A DNA stretch of 8,595 nucleotides from an uncultured Bacteroidota bacterium (GTDB taxonomy: Bacteria > Bacteroidota > Bacteroidia > 2-12-FULL-35-15), in NCBI GenBank assembly GCA_903889605.1, contig CAISYK010000277.1, positions 1 to 8,595 on the forward strand, given 5' to 3'. A program made the position numbers and the translations under genes. The stretch's first letter is position 1. Each line of letters opens with the position of its first letter. The notes below the pieces were generated by a model. The model had not been told where the DNA came from. It ran no database searches and saw only the letters and a program-made list of their open reading frames with translations. Positions 1 through 7,133 of this stretch are shown piece by piece.

Positions 1-651
1 GAAATTGAAGATGAAAAGGCACCATATGAAGGTATTTTAAAATTAACTGACAAAAAAACTGATAATGAATTATTTTTATTGGAATACACCATTTCCTATG
101 AAGCCATACAGGATTCCCAAAATGAAAAATTTTTACTGGAATTGGGTGATTCAAAATTGGAAGAGCTGCATCATTTAGTTTTCAAAAAGCCCCAAAAATC
201 TATAGCAATTATTGAACAACTTATTGCGAAGCACCCGAATCTGCCAATTTTGTATAATTATCTGGGAGTTGCATTAGAAAGTTGCCAAAGGTACGATGAA
301 GTATCAAGGATTGTTAAAGAAACATATGAAAAATTCCCTGATTATGTTTTTGGAAAGATAAATTACTTATCGTACTTGATTAGAGAAGGAAAATCTGGTG
401 AGGCTGCAGAAATATTAAATAATAAATTTGATATAAAATTACAATATCCTGAAAAGAATGTTTTTCATATCAGCGAGGTGTCAGGTTTCATGGCTATGGT
501 GGTATCGTACTTTATAGCTATCAATAAAATAGAAACTGCGGAAAGCCATTTTAAAAGGTTAAAATCTATTGACCCCAAAAATCGTCAAATAAAACGATTG
601 AAGTTAGAATTTAAAGCTGCAGCACTCAGGGTTAGAGTGTTCTCCAAATAA
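1..651 (+). CDS. TPR-like repeat protein, 5' end outside the window
   Basis: The reading frame is open from base 1 to the TAA at 649-651, giving 216 visible residues; the gene therefore starts upstream of the window. An internal TTG at 79 could be taken for a start, but nothing supports it and the 26 codons before it read as normal protein. The visible chain is helical and rich in Lys, Glu and Leu. From about residue 50 to 125 it shows helix pairs typical of tetratricopeptide repeats (paired helices ending in Pro: AKHPNLPILYNYLGVAL, then YEKFPDYVFGKINYLSYL). A further pair lies near the C-terminus (AESHFKRLKSIDPKN). Such repeats normally bind partner proteins. No catalytic motif or membrane segment is visible in this part. 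An AT-only hairpin with a T tract follows 15 bases after the stop. The partner and role are unknown; the TPR call rests on pattern, not on a profile search. Confidence 0.75.
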   Translation, partial: EIEDEKAPYEGILKLTDKKTDNELFLLEYTISYEAIQDSQNEKFLLELGDSKLEELHHLVFKKPQKSIAIIEQLIAKHPNLPILYNYLGVALESCQRYDEVSRIVKETYEKFPDYVFGKINYLSYLIREGKSGEAAEILNNKFDIKLQYPEKNVFHISEVSGFMAMVVSYFIAINKIETAESHFKRLKSIDPKNRQIKRLKLEFKAAALRVRVFSK

Positions 652-666
652 ATAATAATCATGAAG

Positions 667-688
667 AAATAAAAAATTTTATTTTTTT
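667..688 (+). terminator. AT-only hairpin with T tract, possible terminator
   Basis: A 7 bp stem, aaataaa (667-673) with tttattt (678-684), is followed by further T residues up to 688. It lies 15 bases after the stop of the left-edge TPR gene, where a terminator is expected. The stem has no G-C pair, so it would be weak; in DNA this AT-rich it could also be chance. Confidence 0.3.
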
Positions 689-697
689 ATGTAAATC

Positions 698-715
698 CAG
701 TAATAAATATTACTG
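698..715. repeat. Perfect short palindrome cagtaat-aaat-attactg
   Basis: A perfect 7 bp inverted repeat (698-704 with 709-715) around a 4-base loop. No T tract follows on either strand, so it is a poor terminator candidate. It sits between the left-edge TPR gene and the IS remnant. It could be a second transcript-end structure or a protein-binding site; nothing decides between these. Confidence 0.35.
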
Positions 716-848
716 ATAAATAGTTTGCATCACTTTGTTGCTGAAAATCACGCATTATGGGATCGCGGTTGTATAGGCGCTGAAAAAAAACGAAATTTAT
801 GCTTCCTTGACTGTCCAGATTTTTGGTCATAAAAACCGAATGGTATAA
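716..848. other. Non-coding stretch left of the IS remnant
   Basis: No convincing gene is seen here. One frame is open from 722 to the TAA at 836-838 (about 38 codons, SLHHFVAENHALWDRGCIG...). I do not recognise the peptide and it has no start codon of its own in a sensible place. The stretch is slightly richer in G and C than its surroundings and does not resemble the N-terminal half of an ISAs1 transposase. It may be the remnant of another gene or element. Confidence 0.35.
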
Positions 849-1568
849 AAGCAAGGGTTTTATAATGATAAGAAAGAGAGTGAGCGCCCATACGTTTCAG
901 AGTTACTTGATGAAGAATTTGGTAATCAAAAAATTACCCTTGATGCTTTGCATTTAATACCGGAAACCGTTAAACAAATTGAAAAACAAAAAGGTGTTTT
1001 TTTGATTGGAGTTAAAGAAAATCAGCCAGGATTATTAGAAGAAATAAAAATGATAGCCGCTGACGATAAGCCAGTAAAGCAACACAGCCACTCGGAAAAA
1101 TCAAACGGTAGAATTGATACAAGAACATATACGGGCATTGCGTTAAACAACCCATATTTAGACCAAAGATGGCTGGCGGCTAATTTTCAAACAGTAATAA
1201 AAGTGGAGCGGCACAGTTACAATTGTAAAAACAAAACTGAAAGTAATGAGACGTCTTACTATATCTCTAATCAAAAACTTAAACAGAATACTACAGATGA
1301 TGAGTTGTTCCATGCAATAAGAGAGCATTGGAATGTTGAAACTAATAATCGTATAAGAGGTGTAACGTTTAGAGAAGATGATTTAAAAACAAAACATCCA
1401 ACAATAGCACGAAATATGGCTACTTGCAGAACAGGCTTACTAAATTTATTATACCAATTAAAACCGAAAAATATAAAAGCTCAACTGGAAGAATTTGCTG
1501 ATAATTTTCAAAATCTATTACATTGGCTTAATCAATGTAATTTTTTATAAGAAAACCTTGCTTAAATA
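843..1568 (+). mobile_element. Truncated ISAs1-family insertion sequence with candidate terminal inverted repeats
   Basis: The 3' part of a transposase gene is bracketed by an imperfect inverted repeat. The left copy contains tataaaagcaagggtttta (844-862). The right copy, immediately after the transposase stop, reads aaaaccttgcttaaata (1551-1567) on the + strand. The core aagcaagg(g)tttt is shared apart from one inserted base, and the A/T-rich ends also agree in part. If these are the true ends, the element has lost most of the first half of its transposase and is an internal deletion derivative. The length of about 0.7 kb compares with roughly 1.2-1.4 kb for complete ISAs1 members. No perfect target duplication was found outside the repeats. 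The left boundary is the least certain point. Confidence 0.5.
849..1550 (+). pseudogene. ISAs1/H-repeat-type transposase, N-terminally truncated remnant
   Basis: The frame opens after a TAA at 846-848 and ends at the TAA at 1548-1550, giving 233 codons against roughly 370-400 for the family. Recognisable family features are KKESE followed by the second catalytic Asp region (KITLDALHLIP), a KENQP segment, and the C-terminal signature IREHWNVE followed by TFREDDLKT, with the catalytic Glu most likely in or next to HWNVE. The N-terminal half, including the first catalytic Asp (usually in a DGK context), is absent, so the product cannot be an active transposase. No ATG lies at the head of the frame; a TTG at 948 would give a 200-residue peptide, but this is probably not a real start. 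The remainder shows no frameshift, suggesting a single deletion rather than long decay. Confidence 0.8.
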
Positions 1569-1739
1569 GGCTTTAGCAATTTACATTCGTGATGAAAATC
1601 ATTAATCCTTTTGATTAATATCAGAGTAAATTGGAGCCTTCTATCCTAATATTACCATCCCAAATTACAGAATAAAATGCGTATTATTTTACGCTTAAAA
1701 TGAAAATGGACTTATTAGGCAAAATTTAAATTTAAAACC
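1551..1739. other. Gap between IS remnant and small ORF, with two hairpins
   Basis: After the candidate right inverted repeat there is a perfect 7 bp hairpin, attaatc (1601-1607) with gattaat (1613-1619). A second one has a 5 bp stem, gcgta (1679-1683) with tacgc (1690-1694), about 45 bases before the next start codon. Neither is followed by a T tract. No TAnnTTTG motif was found before the gene at 1740, so its promoter is not identified. Confidence 0.35.
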
Positions 1740-2183
1740 ATGATTATGATAAAGCAATTTGAAAAACTAACAAAGGAAGAAGCGGAACTTTTACTAAAAG
1801 CCCCAATTCTAGTTTCAGTGCTAGCAGCCAGCGGAGACAATGAAATCAGCGAAAAGGAAAAGGCTGATGCGATGATGTTGGCACACATAAAAACATTTAC
1901 TGCCGACCCTTTGCTGATGCCATACTATAAGGAAGTCGAAAATAACTTTGAAAGTTATTTTGAAACAGTCGTTAAAACATATTCTCCATTTGATGACGCT
2001 AAACGATTGGCGCTGAATAAAGAAATAAATATTTTAAATACAGTAATAGCTAAGTTAGACAAAGAATTTGCAAGAACTCTTAATACAAGCCTTTCAAGTT
2101 ATGCGGAACATGTGAAAAAGGCAGAAAAAAGTATACTGGAGTCTTTTATTTTTCCTATTCCAATTCATGGATTAACAGACTAA
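1740..2183 (+). CDS. Small helical protein of unknown function, possibly TerB-like
   Basis: A 147-residue, probably cytoplasmic protein with no signal peptide or membrane segment. ATG at 1740 is used; a second ATG two codons later (1746) is equally possible, since neither has a Shine-Dalgarno site. I do not recognise the family with certainty. The N-terminal part (about residues 12-50) has a helix, the acidic turn AASGDNEISEKEKADA, and a helix. This resembles the D-x-E-I-S-x-x-E turn of TerB/TerB-like all-helical domains, which can bind metal. That is an inference from a short motif. The rest is helical, with a hydrophobic-proline stretch near the end (FIFPIPIHGL). The reading frame looks genuine: charged helical composition with a normal codon pattern. 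It stands alone, between the dead IS on its left and the convergent TonB receptor gene on its right (120 bp between stops). Confidence 0.7.
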   Translation: MIMIKQFEKLTKEEAELLLKAPILVSVLAASGDNEISEKEKADAMMLAHIKTFTADPLLMPYYKEVENNFESYFETVVKTYSPFDDAKRLALNKEINILNTVIAKLDKEFARTLNTSLSSYAEHVKKAEKSILESFIFPIPIHGLTD

Positions 2184-2303
2184 ATCAAGGGAAATTAATT
2201 AATATTAAAAAATATGCAATCTGAAAAATTTGCGTATTCATTGACTTTTATGAGACTTCAGAAATTATTGCTGCAGAATCTTTAACATTGGTTATGCTGA
2301 TTA

Positions 2304-4739
2304 TTAAAATTCAAAGATTAAACCAATAGTCGGAGTGGCACTTAAACTGCTGTTTTGTAAAATAACTGGTATGCAGTTGCTGCCGTCTAATTTAGCTGCT
2401 GCGCCATCCGTAGTTTCAAATCCGGTGTTATCCGCATTGCGCTTAAAAGTATAGCTTGGATTGGGCTGTTGTTTAAACGCTGTCATGTTTTGCACATCAA
2501 TAAATGCATCTAAAGAAGTCCGTTTAAAATTCATTTTTTTATCGATTCTTAAATCCAGCTGATTAAATGCTTTTAATCGTTTTGAATTTATATTATTGTA
2601 ATCTAAAACTCCCGTACCTAATAATAAATAATTTTGTCTGGAAGCCTCTAAATCAAAAGGAGTATATGGTGCTCCGCCTGCCAAACGGTATTTCAAGCCT
2701 AATTGCCAGTTACGGCCGAATTTATATCCTAATGTTGTTGAAATCAAATGCTGGTTATCCCACGAGGATGCTATTAACTTACTATTCATCCCGGAAAATA
2801 AACTTCTTACATAAGTATAACTGAAAACATAAAATATTTTTTTTACTAATTTTTGCTGCACAAAAAATTCAAATCCATAACATTCTCCTTTTCCGGTGCT
2901 GTTGATTTTTTCGCTGCCTACCGAACCAAAATCTGCTCCCTGATTAGCAAGCGATATTCCTGTCAATGCTGAAACCGGATAGTTGTCATATTGTTTGTAA
3001 AACCCCTCCACAGTAAAACGCAAACTTTCGTTAGGTAAAAATTGCGTACCCAAAACGAAATGATTTGATTTAATGTATTTCATAGTTTTGTTTGCCAAAA
3101 CATTGTCAATATCCCTATAACCTAAAGTTGTATAGGTCGGGATTTTGTAATAACTCCCCACTGAAGCCGTAATGTCAAACTTGCGGCTGATGTGATATGC
3201 CGTAGAAAGCCTTGGTGATATAGTATTTAATGGATTGTTTCCATCTTTTAAAAAACTATTCATGTCGGTTCTTAAACCAAATGATACTAATAATTTTTCA
3301 TTAAAAATGTTTTTTGATGCAGCAGCAGATGCGCCGTATTTAAAAAATTCAATATCGCTGTTTATATTAATATATAAGGCTGGAGCAATTTCATTACCCA
3401 AAGTATCTGTAATCGCGCTGTGTACTTTATTAAATAGTTTTGTGTTGTATTTCACATATTGACCTATTATGCCTCCGGTTATTTTCCATCCGTTTAAAAA
3501 TTTATTAATGTCCCATCTGAATTTATTTTCAATTTCTTGAGAACGTAATTTAAAAGTACGGGCAGTTTCCGTTTTCTTGTCATCCTCAAATTTATCTAAA
3601 GCATTATTAAACATATTTCTGCTTATCGTAAAATTCATAAAACCCTTATTAATAAGACGTTTTAATGAAAACCCTGTTGTATAATTCCATTGGTTAATAT
3701 AAGGGAGCGAACGAACAATATAAATATTTTCGGGGGTAGATTTTTTAGGAGCAGCAAAGGCAAACTCATCTATTGCCCCGATACCAATGGCTGTAAGCGT
3801 TGTTTTGCTGTTAAACTTATGAGTTATTTTATATTGAAAATCCCAAAAATTTGGTCTAATAGGTAAATCCAAGGCTTGAAATAAATACTGCAGATAAGAC
3901 CTGCGGGCAGATTCTAAAAAATTTGTTTTTTTTCCTAAAGGCCCTTCAAATGTTGATGCAACTTCGGTTCCGCTTAATCTAAAATTACCGGATAACTTTT
4001 CAGGATTACCCTCGCGCTGTCTGATGATAAAAGCAGAAGCCAAGGCGTTATCGTATTTTGCATCAAAAGCACTTGAACTTAATTTTACGTCCTCAATAAA
4101 TGACACATTCAAAATACCCGCAGCTCCGCCGCTGCTGCCCTGTGTTTGAAAATGATTTAATACAGGGATTTCAATTCCATCTAAATAATATACATTTTCG
4201 TTTGGTGCGCCTCCTCTTACTATAATATCGTTACGAGGGGAACCTCCATAAGCTCCTCCTACACCTGGCAGGGTTTGAATTACTTTTGATACATCGTAAT
4301 TTCCGCCTGGATTACTTTTTATTTCTTCTGTGGTCAGTTGCTGCACAGATAGTGGTGTTATCATATCTGCTGCCGAAGCTGATTTTCCTTTATCAAATGT
4401 TATTTCTACTGTGTTTAAATTTTTTAAGGCAGATTCCAATTCAAAATTTACTATTTGTGCATTACCAGATGTAACCACAATGTTTTCTTTAATCAAGGAA
4501 ATATATCCTACAAAAGATGCTTTTAAAATATAAGTTCCAACCGGCACATTTAGTTTGAAATTTCCATCAGCATCTGAAGTGACACCGTTTGTTGTTCCTT
4601 CAATGGAAACAGCTGCCCCAACTATCGTTTCCTGGGTGTTTTTATCTTTTATATTGCCTATAACAATACCGTTTGTTTGAGCTTTGGCATTTAGAAAATA
4701 TATAGAGCTGAAAAATATGATTTTAAGAATTTTTAACAT
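2304..4739 (-). CDS. TonB-dependent outer membrane receptor with N-terminal carboxypeptidase-regulatory-like domain
   Basis: An 811-residue outer membrane receptor that would import a bulky ligand (siderophore, metal complex, vitamin or oligomer) using TonB/ExbBD energy. Residues 1-21 form a signal peptide (Lys, hydrophobic core, then AKA-Q). Residues about 24-110 form a carboxypeptidase-D regulatory-like beta-sandwich (IVIGNIKD..., SDADGNFKLNVPVGTYILKASF), usual in Bacteroidota receptors. Residues about 120-235 are the plug, with VIQTLPGVGG, IIVRGGAPNENVYYLDGIEIP and an LSSSAFDAKYDNALA segment. The remainder is the beta-barrel, ending in the aromatic C-terminus GLIFEF expected for Bam recognition. 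Length and plug fit the FecA/siderophore-type class rather than SusC (about 1000 residues), and no SusD gene is adjacent, so a glycan role is less likely. The ligand cannot be named. A candidate promoter lies just upstream at 4773-4780. The gene appears intact. Confidence 0.93.
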   Translation of the reverse strand: MLKILKIIFFSSIYFLNAKAQTNGIVIGNIKDKNTQETIVGAAVSIEGTTNGVTSDADGNFKLNVPVGTYILKASFVGYISLIKENIVVTSGNAQIVNFELESALKNLNTVEITFDKGKSASAADMITPLSVQQLTTEEIKSNPGGNYDVSKVIQTLPGVGGAYGGSPRNDIIVRGGAPNENVYYLDGIEIPVLNHFQTQGSSGGAAGILNVSFIEDVKLSSSAFDAKYDNALASAFIIRQREGNPEKLSGNFRLSGTEVASTFEGPLGKKTNFLESARRSYLQYLFQALDLPIRPNFWDFQYKITHKFNSKTTLTAIGIGAIDEFAFAAPKKSTPENIYIVRSLPYINQWNYTTGFSLKRLINKGFMNFTISRNMFNNALDKFEDDKKTETARTFKLRSQEIENKFRWDINKFLNGWKITGGIIGQYVKYNTKLFNKVHSAITDTLGNEIAPALYININSDIEFFKYGASAAASKNIFNEKLLVSFGLRTDMNSFLKDGNNPLNTISPRLSTAYHISRKFDITASVGSYYKIPTYTTLGYRDIDNVLANKTMKYIKSNHFVLGTQFLPNESLRFTVEGFYKQYDNYPVSALTGISLANQGADFGSVGSEKINSTGKGECYGFEFFVQQKLVKKIFYVFSYTYVRSLFSGMNSKLIASSWDNQHLISTTLGYKFGRNWQLGLKYRLAGGAPYTPFDLEASRQNYLLLGTGVLDYNNINSKRLKAFNQLDLRIDKKMNFKRTSLDAFIDVQNMTAFKQQPNPSYTFKRNADNTGFETTDGAAAKLDGSNCIPVILQNSSLSATPTIGLIFEF

Positions 4740-4772
4740 ATTTAATATTAATTGGTTTGTTTATTTATGGGT

Positions 4773-4799
4773 CAAAAGTATGTCAAAATTGTTTTCAAA
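4773..4799 (-). promoter_or_regulatory. Candidate Bacteroidota promoter for the TonB receptor gene
   Basis: On the minus strand TACTTTTG (4780-4773) matches the -7 consensus TAnnTTTG, about 33 bases before the receptor start. A TTTG at 4799-4796 lies 15 bases further upstream and could be the -33 element, although this spacing is shorter than the usual 17-23. The implied leader is about 25-30 bases long. Confidence 0.4.
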
Positions 4800-5000
4800 A
4801 AATAATAATCGAATTCAAATTATATAAATACTAACGGTTAAGTTCTTTTTATAACCATTATAAAAGGCTCGAAAATTTGGGATTTCAATAATTACAATAC
4901 GATCGAATAAAAAAAGTCCTTCGATGATGCGGGATTTAACAATTATTATCTCAAATTTTGTGATTTATTTATGAATGCAGATTTCTATTTCAAGGCAAAT

Positions 5001-5097
5001 GCTGCGTAAGGGATTGCAGCGTAAATCCTTTTGCCCTTGCAAAAGATTGAAGCGTAAAGCCCGTCCCCTTTCTTTTTTAAGAAAGGGGGAACGCCCC
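5001..5097. repeat. REP-like cluster of extragenic palindromes
   Basis: This GC-richer island lies in an AT-rich gap. It contains gcgtaa three times (5004, 5019, 5052), the last two within related units ggattgcagcgtaaatcc (5011-5028) and agattgaagcgtaaagccc. The first unit can fold (ggatt with aatcc, extendable to 8 pairs with one G-T pair). It abuts a perfect 6 bp hairpin, ttttgc (5029-5034) with gcaaaa (5039-5044). A perfect 10 bp hairpin then follows, cccctttctt (5065-5074) with aagaaagggg (5079-5088). A competing stem pairs gggg (5086-5089) with cccc (5094-5097). The make-up resembles the dispersed REP/BIME-type elements of bacterial genomes. The number of copies elsewhere in the genome cannot be seen from here. 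Confidence 0.6.
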
Positions 5098-5199
5098 AAA
5101 ATTACTAATAAAGAGAAATATTTTATGACGATTTTAAGTGTACAAATAAAGTTAGAAACTTCAATAATAATTAAATAATTTTCTGAACTTTATTGAACG

Positions 5200-6585
5200 T
5201 TAAATATGAATAACTTCACCGTAAGCAGCAGCAGCTGCCTCCATAACAGCTTCACTCATTGTGGGATGAGGATGAACAGTTTTAATAAGGTCGTGACCGG
5301 TAATTTCTAATTTACGGGCAACAACTAATTCAGCAATCATTTCTGTAACGTTTGCACCGATCATGTGTGCACCCAGTAATTCACCATATTTTGCATCAAA
5401 AATAAGCTTCACAAAACCTTCTTTAGCACCAGCAGCACTTGCTTTACCGCTTGCAGTAAATGGGAATTTCCCAACTTTAATCTCATACCCGGCTTCCAGT
5501 GCTTTTGCTTCGGTATATCCAACAGAGGCAATTTCCGGCTGACAATATGTGCATCCCGGAATGTTATTATAATCCAATGGTTCAGGAGACTGAGCTGCAA
5601 TTTTTTCAACGCAAATAATACCTTCAGCTGATGCAACATGGGCTAAAGATTGACCGCCGACACAATCACCAATGGCGTAATAGCCCGGTATATTTGTTTC
5701 GTAGAATTGATTTGTTAAAATTTTCCCTTTGTCTGCCGCAATGCCGGTTTCTTCCAATCCGATATTCTCCAGATTAGATTGGATACCTACAGCCGAGAGC
5801 ACTATGTCGCATTCAATAATTTCTTCCCCTTTTTTTGTTTTAACTTTTACTTTGCAGATACCGTCATTTATTTCAACACTTTCAACACTTGAATCAGTCA
5901 TCACCTTCATTCCTGCTTTTTTAAATGAACGTTCCAATTGTTTTGAAACTTCAGCATCTTCAAAAGGGACAATAACAGGAAGGAATTCTATTAAAGTGAC
6001 TTTTGTTCCCATTGCTGCATAAAAATATGCGAACTCACTTCCGATTGCGCCGGAACCAACTACTACCATTGATTTTGGCAATTCAGGCAGAGTCATCGCT
6101 TCGCGGTATCCGATTATTTTTTTTCCATCCTGGGGTAAGTTTGGCAATACTCGTGAACGTGCGCCTACAGCCAATATGATATGTTTTGCTTCGTATGTAG
6201 TTGAGATACCATTTTCGGTAACTTCCACTTTTTTTCCTGCTTTGACTTTTCCTGTTCCGGTAATAACGTCAATTTTATTTTTCTTCATTAAAAATGAAAT
6301 GCCTTTGCTCATTCCATCTGCAACATCACGGCTGCGTTTAACTACAGCTCCAAAGTCCGCTTCAAAGCCATTAACTTTTATGCCGTAATTCTCAGCATGA
6401 TTAAGATACTCAAATACCTGTGCGCTTTTTAACAATGCTTTGGTGGGAATGCACCCCCAATTCAAACAAATGCCGCCAAGATTTTCGCGCTCAACAACGG
6501 CAGTTTTTAAACCCAATTGGGCAGCCCTGATTGCTGCCACATATCCGCCGGGACCGCTTCCTATTATTATTAAATCGTAATTCAT
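5200..6585 (-). CDS. lpdA: Dihydrolipoyl dehydrogenase (E3 component)
   Basis: A 461-residue cytoplasmic FAD flavoprotein that reoxidises the dihydrolipoyl groups of 2-oxoacid dehydrogenase complexes (pyruvate, 2-oxoglutarate, branched-chain) or of the glycine cleavage system, passing electrons to NAD+ (EC 1.8.1.4). All family signatures are present. The FAD-binding GSGPGGYVAA is at residues 9-18. The redox-active disulfide is Cys40/Cys45 in GGICLNWGCIPTK. The NAD-binding GSGAIGSEF is at 177-185, followed by TLIE ending at Glu200. The second FAD motif AIGD is at 304-307. The C-terminal dimerisation domain carries the catalytic pair His440 and Glu445 in HPHPTMSE. Length is typical (about 460-475). 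ATG at 6585 begins directly with the Rossmann strand, so the start is secure. No E1, E2 or lipoylation gene lies within view; a stand-alone E3 is common in this phylum. Which complex it serves cannot be told. Confidence 0.97.
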   Translation of the reverse strand: MNYDLIIIGSGPGGYVAAIRAAQLGLKTAVVERENLGGICLNWGCIPTKALLKSAQVFEYLNHAENYGIKVNGFEADFGAVVKRSRDVADGMSKGISFLMKKNKIDVITGTGKVKAGKKVEVTENGISTTYEAKHIILAVGARSRVLPNLPQDGKKIIGYREAMTLPELPKSMVVVGSGAIGSEFAYFYAAMGTKVTLIEFLPVIVPFEDAEVSKQLERSFKKAGMKVMTDSSVESVEINDGICKVKVKTKKGEEIIECDIVLSAVGIQSNLENIGLEETGIAADKGKILTNQFYETNIPGYYAIGDCVGGQSLAHVASAEGIICVEKIAAQSPEPLDYNNIPGCTYCQPEIASVGYTEAKALEAGYEIKVGKFPFTASGKASAAGAKEGFVKLIFDAKYGELLGAHMIGANVTEMIAELVVARKLEITGHDLIKTVHPHPTMSEAVMEAAAAAYGEVIHI

Positions 6586-7133
6586 ATTTTATATTTTATT
6601 AATGTTCAAGTTTATTATTTCACAATAACCTTTCAATACCATTTTTTTAAGAAACAAATTTTACTTTAAGCAAGCGCCATAGTAATCTTTGACAAAATCA
6701 TCATTGAATATTAAATATTAAAGATGCCGAAAAGGCTATTTTGTATCTATTAGGGACAAATTTAATCAAATTTCATAGTATAAAAATAATTTCTTGGAAA
6801 TCACGTTATTGGATGTGATTTTAAGTGATTTATATACACCATTTCCATCGCTGTTGACCGTTGCCAAAAATCTATTATTGCATGCAATATTTTAAAGGAA
6901 ACATTATGTTTATCATTTTGTATTTCATAATTTTTCGGCATTTTGTAAAGTAAACCTTAGGCTCTTTTCTTATTCAGCCTAGTGAAAAAACAATAATCAG
7001 GAGATGTTTTTGAAACATCAAAATTGGAAAGCTGTGAAATGTTTAACTTTAACTGAATCATTATTTTGGTTATTGATAAGTCAGATTCAATATTATAATT
7101 GATTAACTTTGAATATTCTAAATTTAAAAGCTA
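6586..7133. other. 548 bp divergent intergenic region with scattered hairpins
   Basis: The region separates the minus-strand E3 gene from the + strand TPR gene, so it should hold both promoters. For E3 the only -7 match seen is TAAATTTG on the minus strand (6764-6757), with no good -33 partner and an implied leader of about 165 bases. Perfect hairpins are aaatcac (6798-6804) with gtgattt (6815-6821, repeated directly at 6825-6831), taggct (6958-6963) with agccta (6976-6981), and gatgttt (7003-7009) with aaacatc (7013-7019). No large gene fits. A 23-codon hydrophobic frame (6882-6953) is present but doubtful. No tRNA was recognised. Confidence 0.5.
7104..7111 (+). promoter_or_regulatory. Candidate -7 promoter element for the secreted TPR gene
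   Basis: TAACTTTG matches TAnnTTTG and ends 22 bases before the ATG at 7134, implying a leader of about 15 bases. The nearest upstream TTG (7073-7075) is 28 bases away, too far for the usual 17-23 spacing, so only half of the promoter is supported. Confidence 0.35.

Larger units (their letters stand above)
4740..5199. other. 460 bp intergenic region between receptor and E3 genes
   Basis: Both flanking genes are on the minus strand, so this holds the receptor promoter and the E3 gene's 3' end. Besides the promoter motif it contains an AT-only perfect hairpin, ttttata (4847-4853) with tataaaa (4859-4865). A partial direct repeat starting gggattt lies near 4879 and 4930. The palindrome cluster at 5001-5097 is described separately. 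A 67-codon + strand frame across the cluster is not a credible gene. No clear T-tract terminator for the E3 gene was found. Confidence 0.6.

Noticed and set aside
79..651. A TTG start at 79 for the left-edge gene
   Set aside because: The frame stays open to base 1 with normal-looking protein upstream, so the gene enters from outside the window.
2277..2327. Interlocked complementary segments (aatcttt with aaagatt, attggtt with aaccaat) near the receptor stop
   Set aside because: The pairs cross rather than nest, which would need a pseudoknot, and half of them lie in the receptor's coding end. Most likely chance in AT-rich sequence; no T tract marks a terminator.
2567..4533. Plus-strand frames of 62-85 codons inside the TonB receptor gene
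   Set aside because: They are antisense to a well-supported long gene, have no leader or promoter, and their hydrophobic content mirrors the barrel codons.
5065..5088. The 10 bp hairpin as the E3 gene's intrinsic terminator
   Set aside because: It is over 110 bases past the stop and no T tract follows it on the minus strand, so it fits a palindromic repeat better than a standard terminator.
4975..5178. A 67-codon + strand frame across the palindrome cluster
   Set aside because: Its first half is encoded by the repeated palindromic units, its composition is unlike a folded protein (runs of Lys and Arg), and it lies in the gap between two minus-strand genes. It is a by-product of the repeats.
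5409..6388. Several open frames of 70-97 codons inside the E3 gene on both strands
   Set aside because: They lie wholly inside a well-supported dihydrolipoyl dehydrogenase gene in other frames and have no recognisable features.
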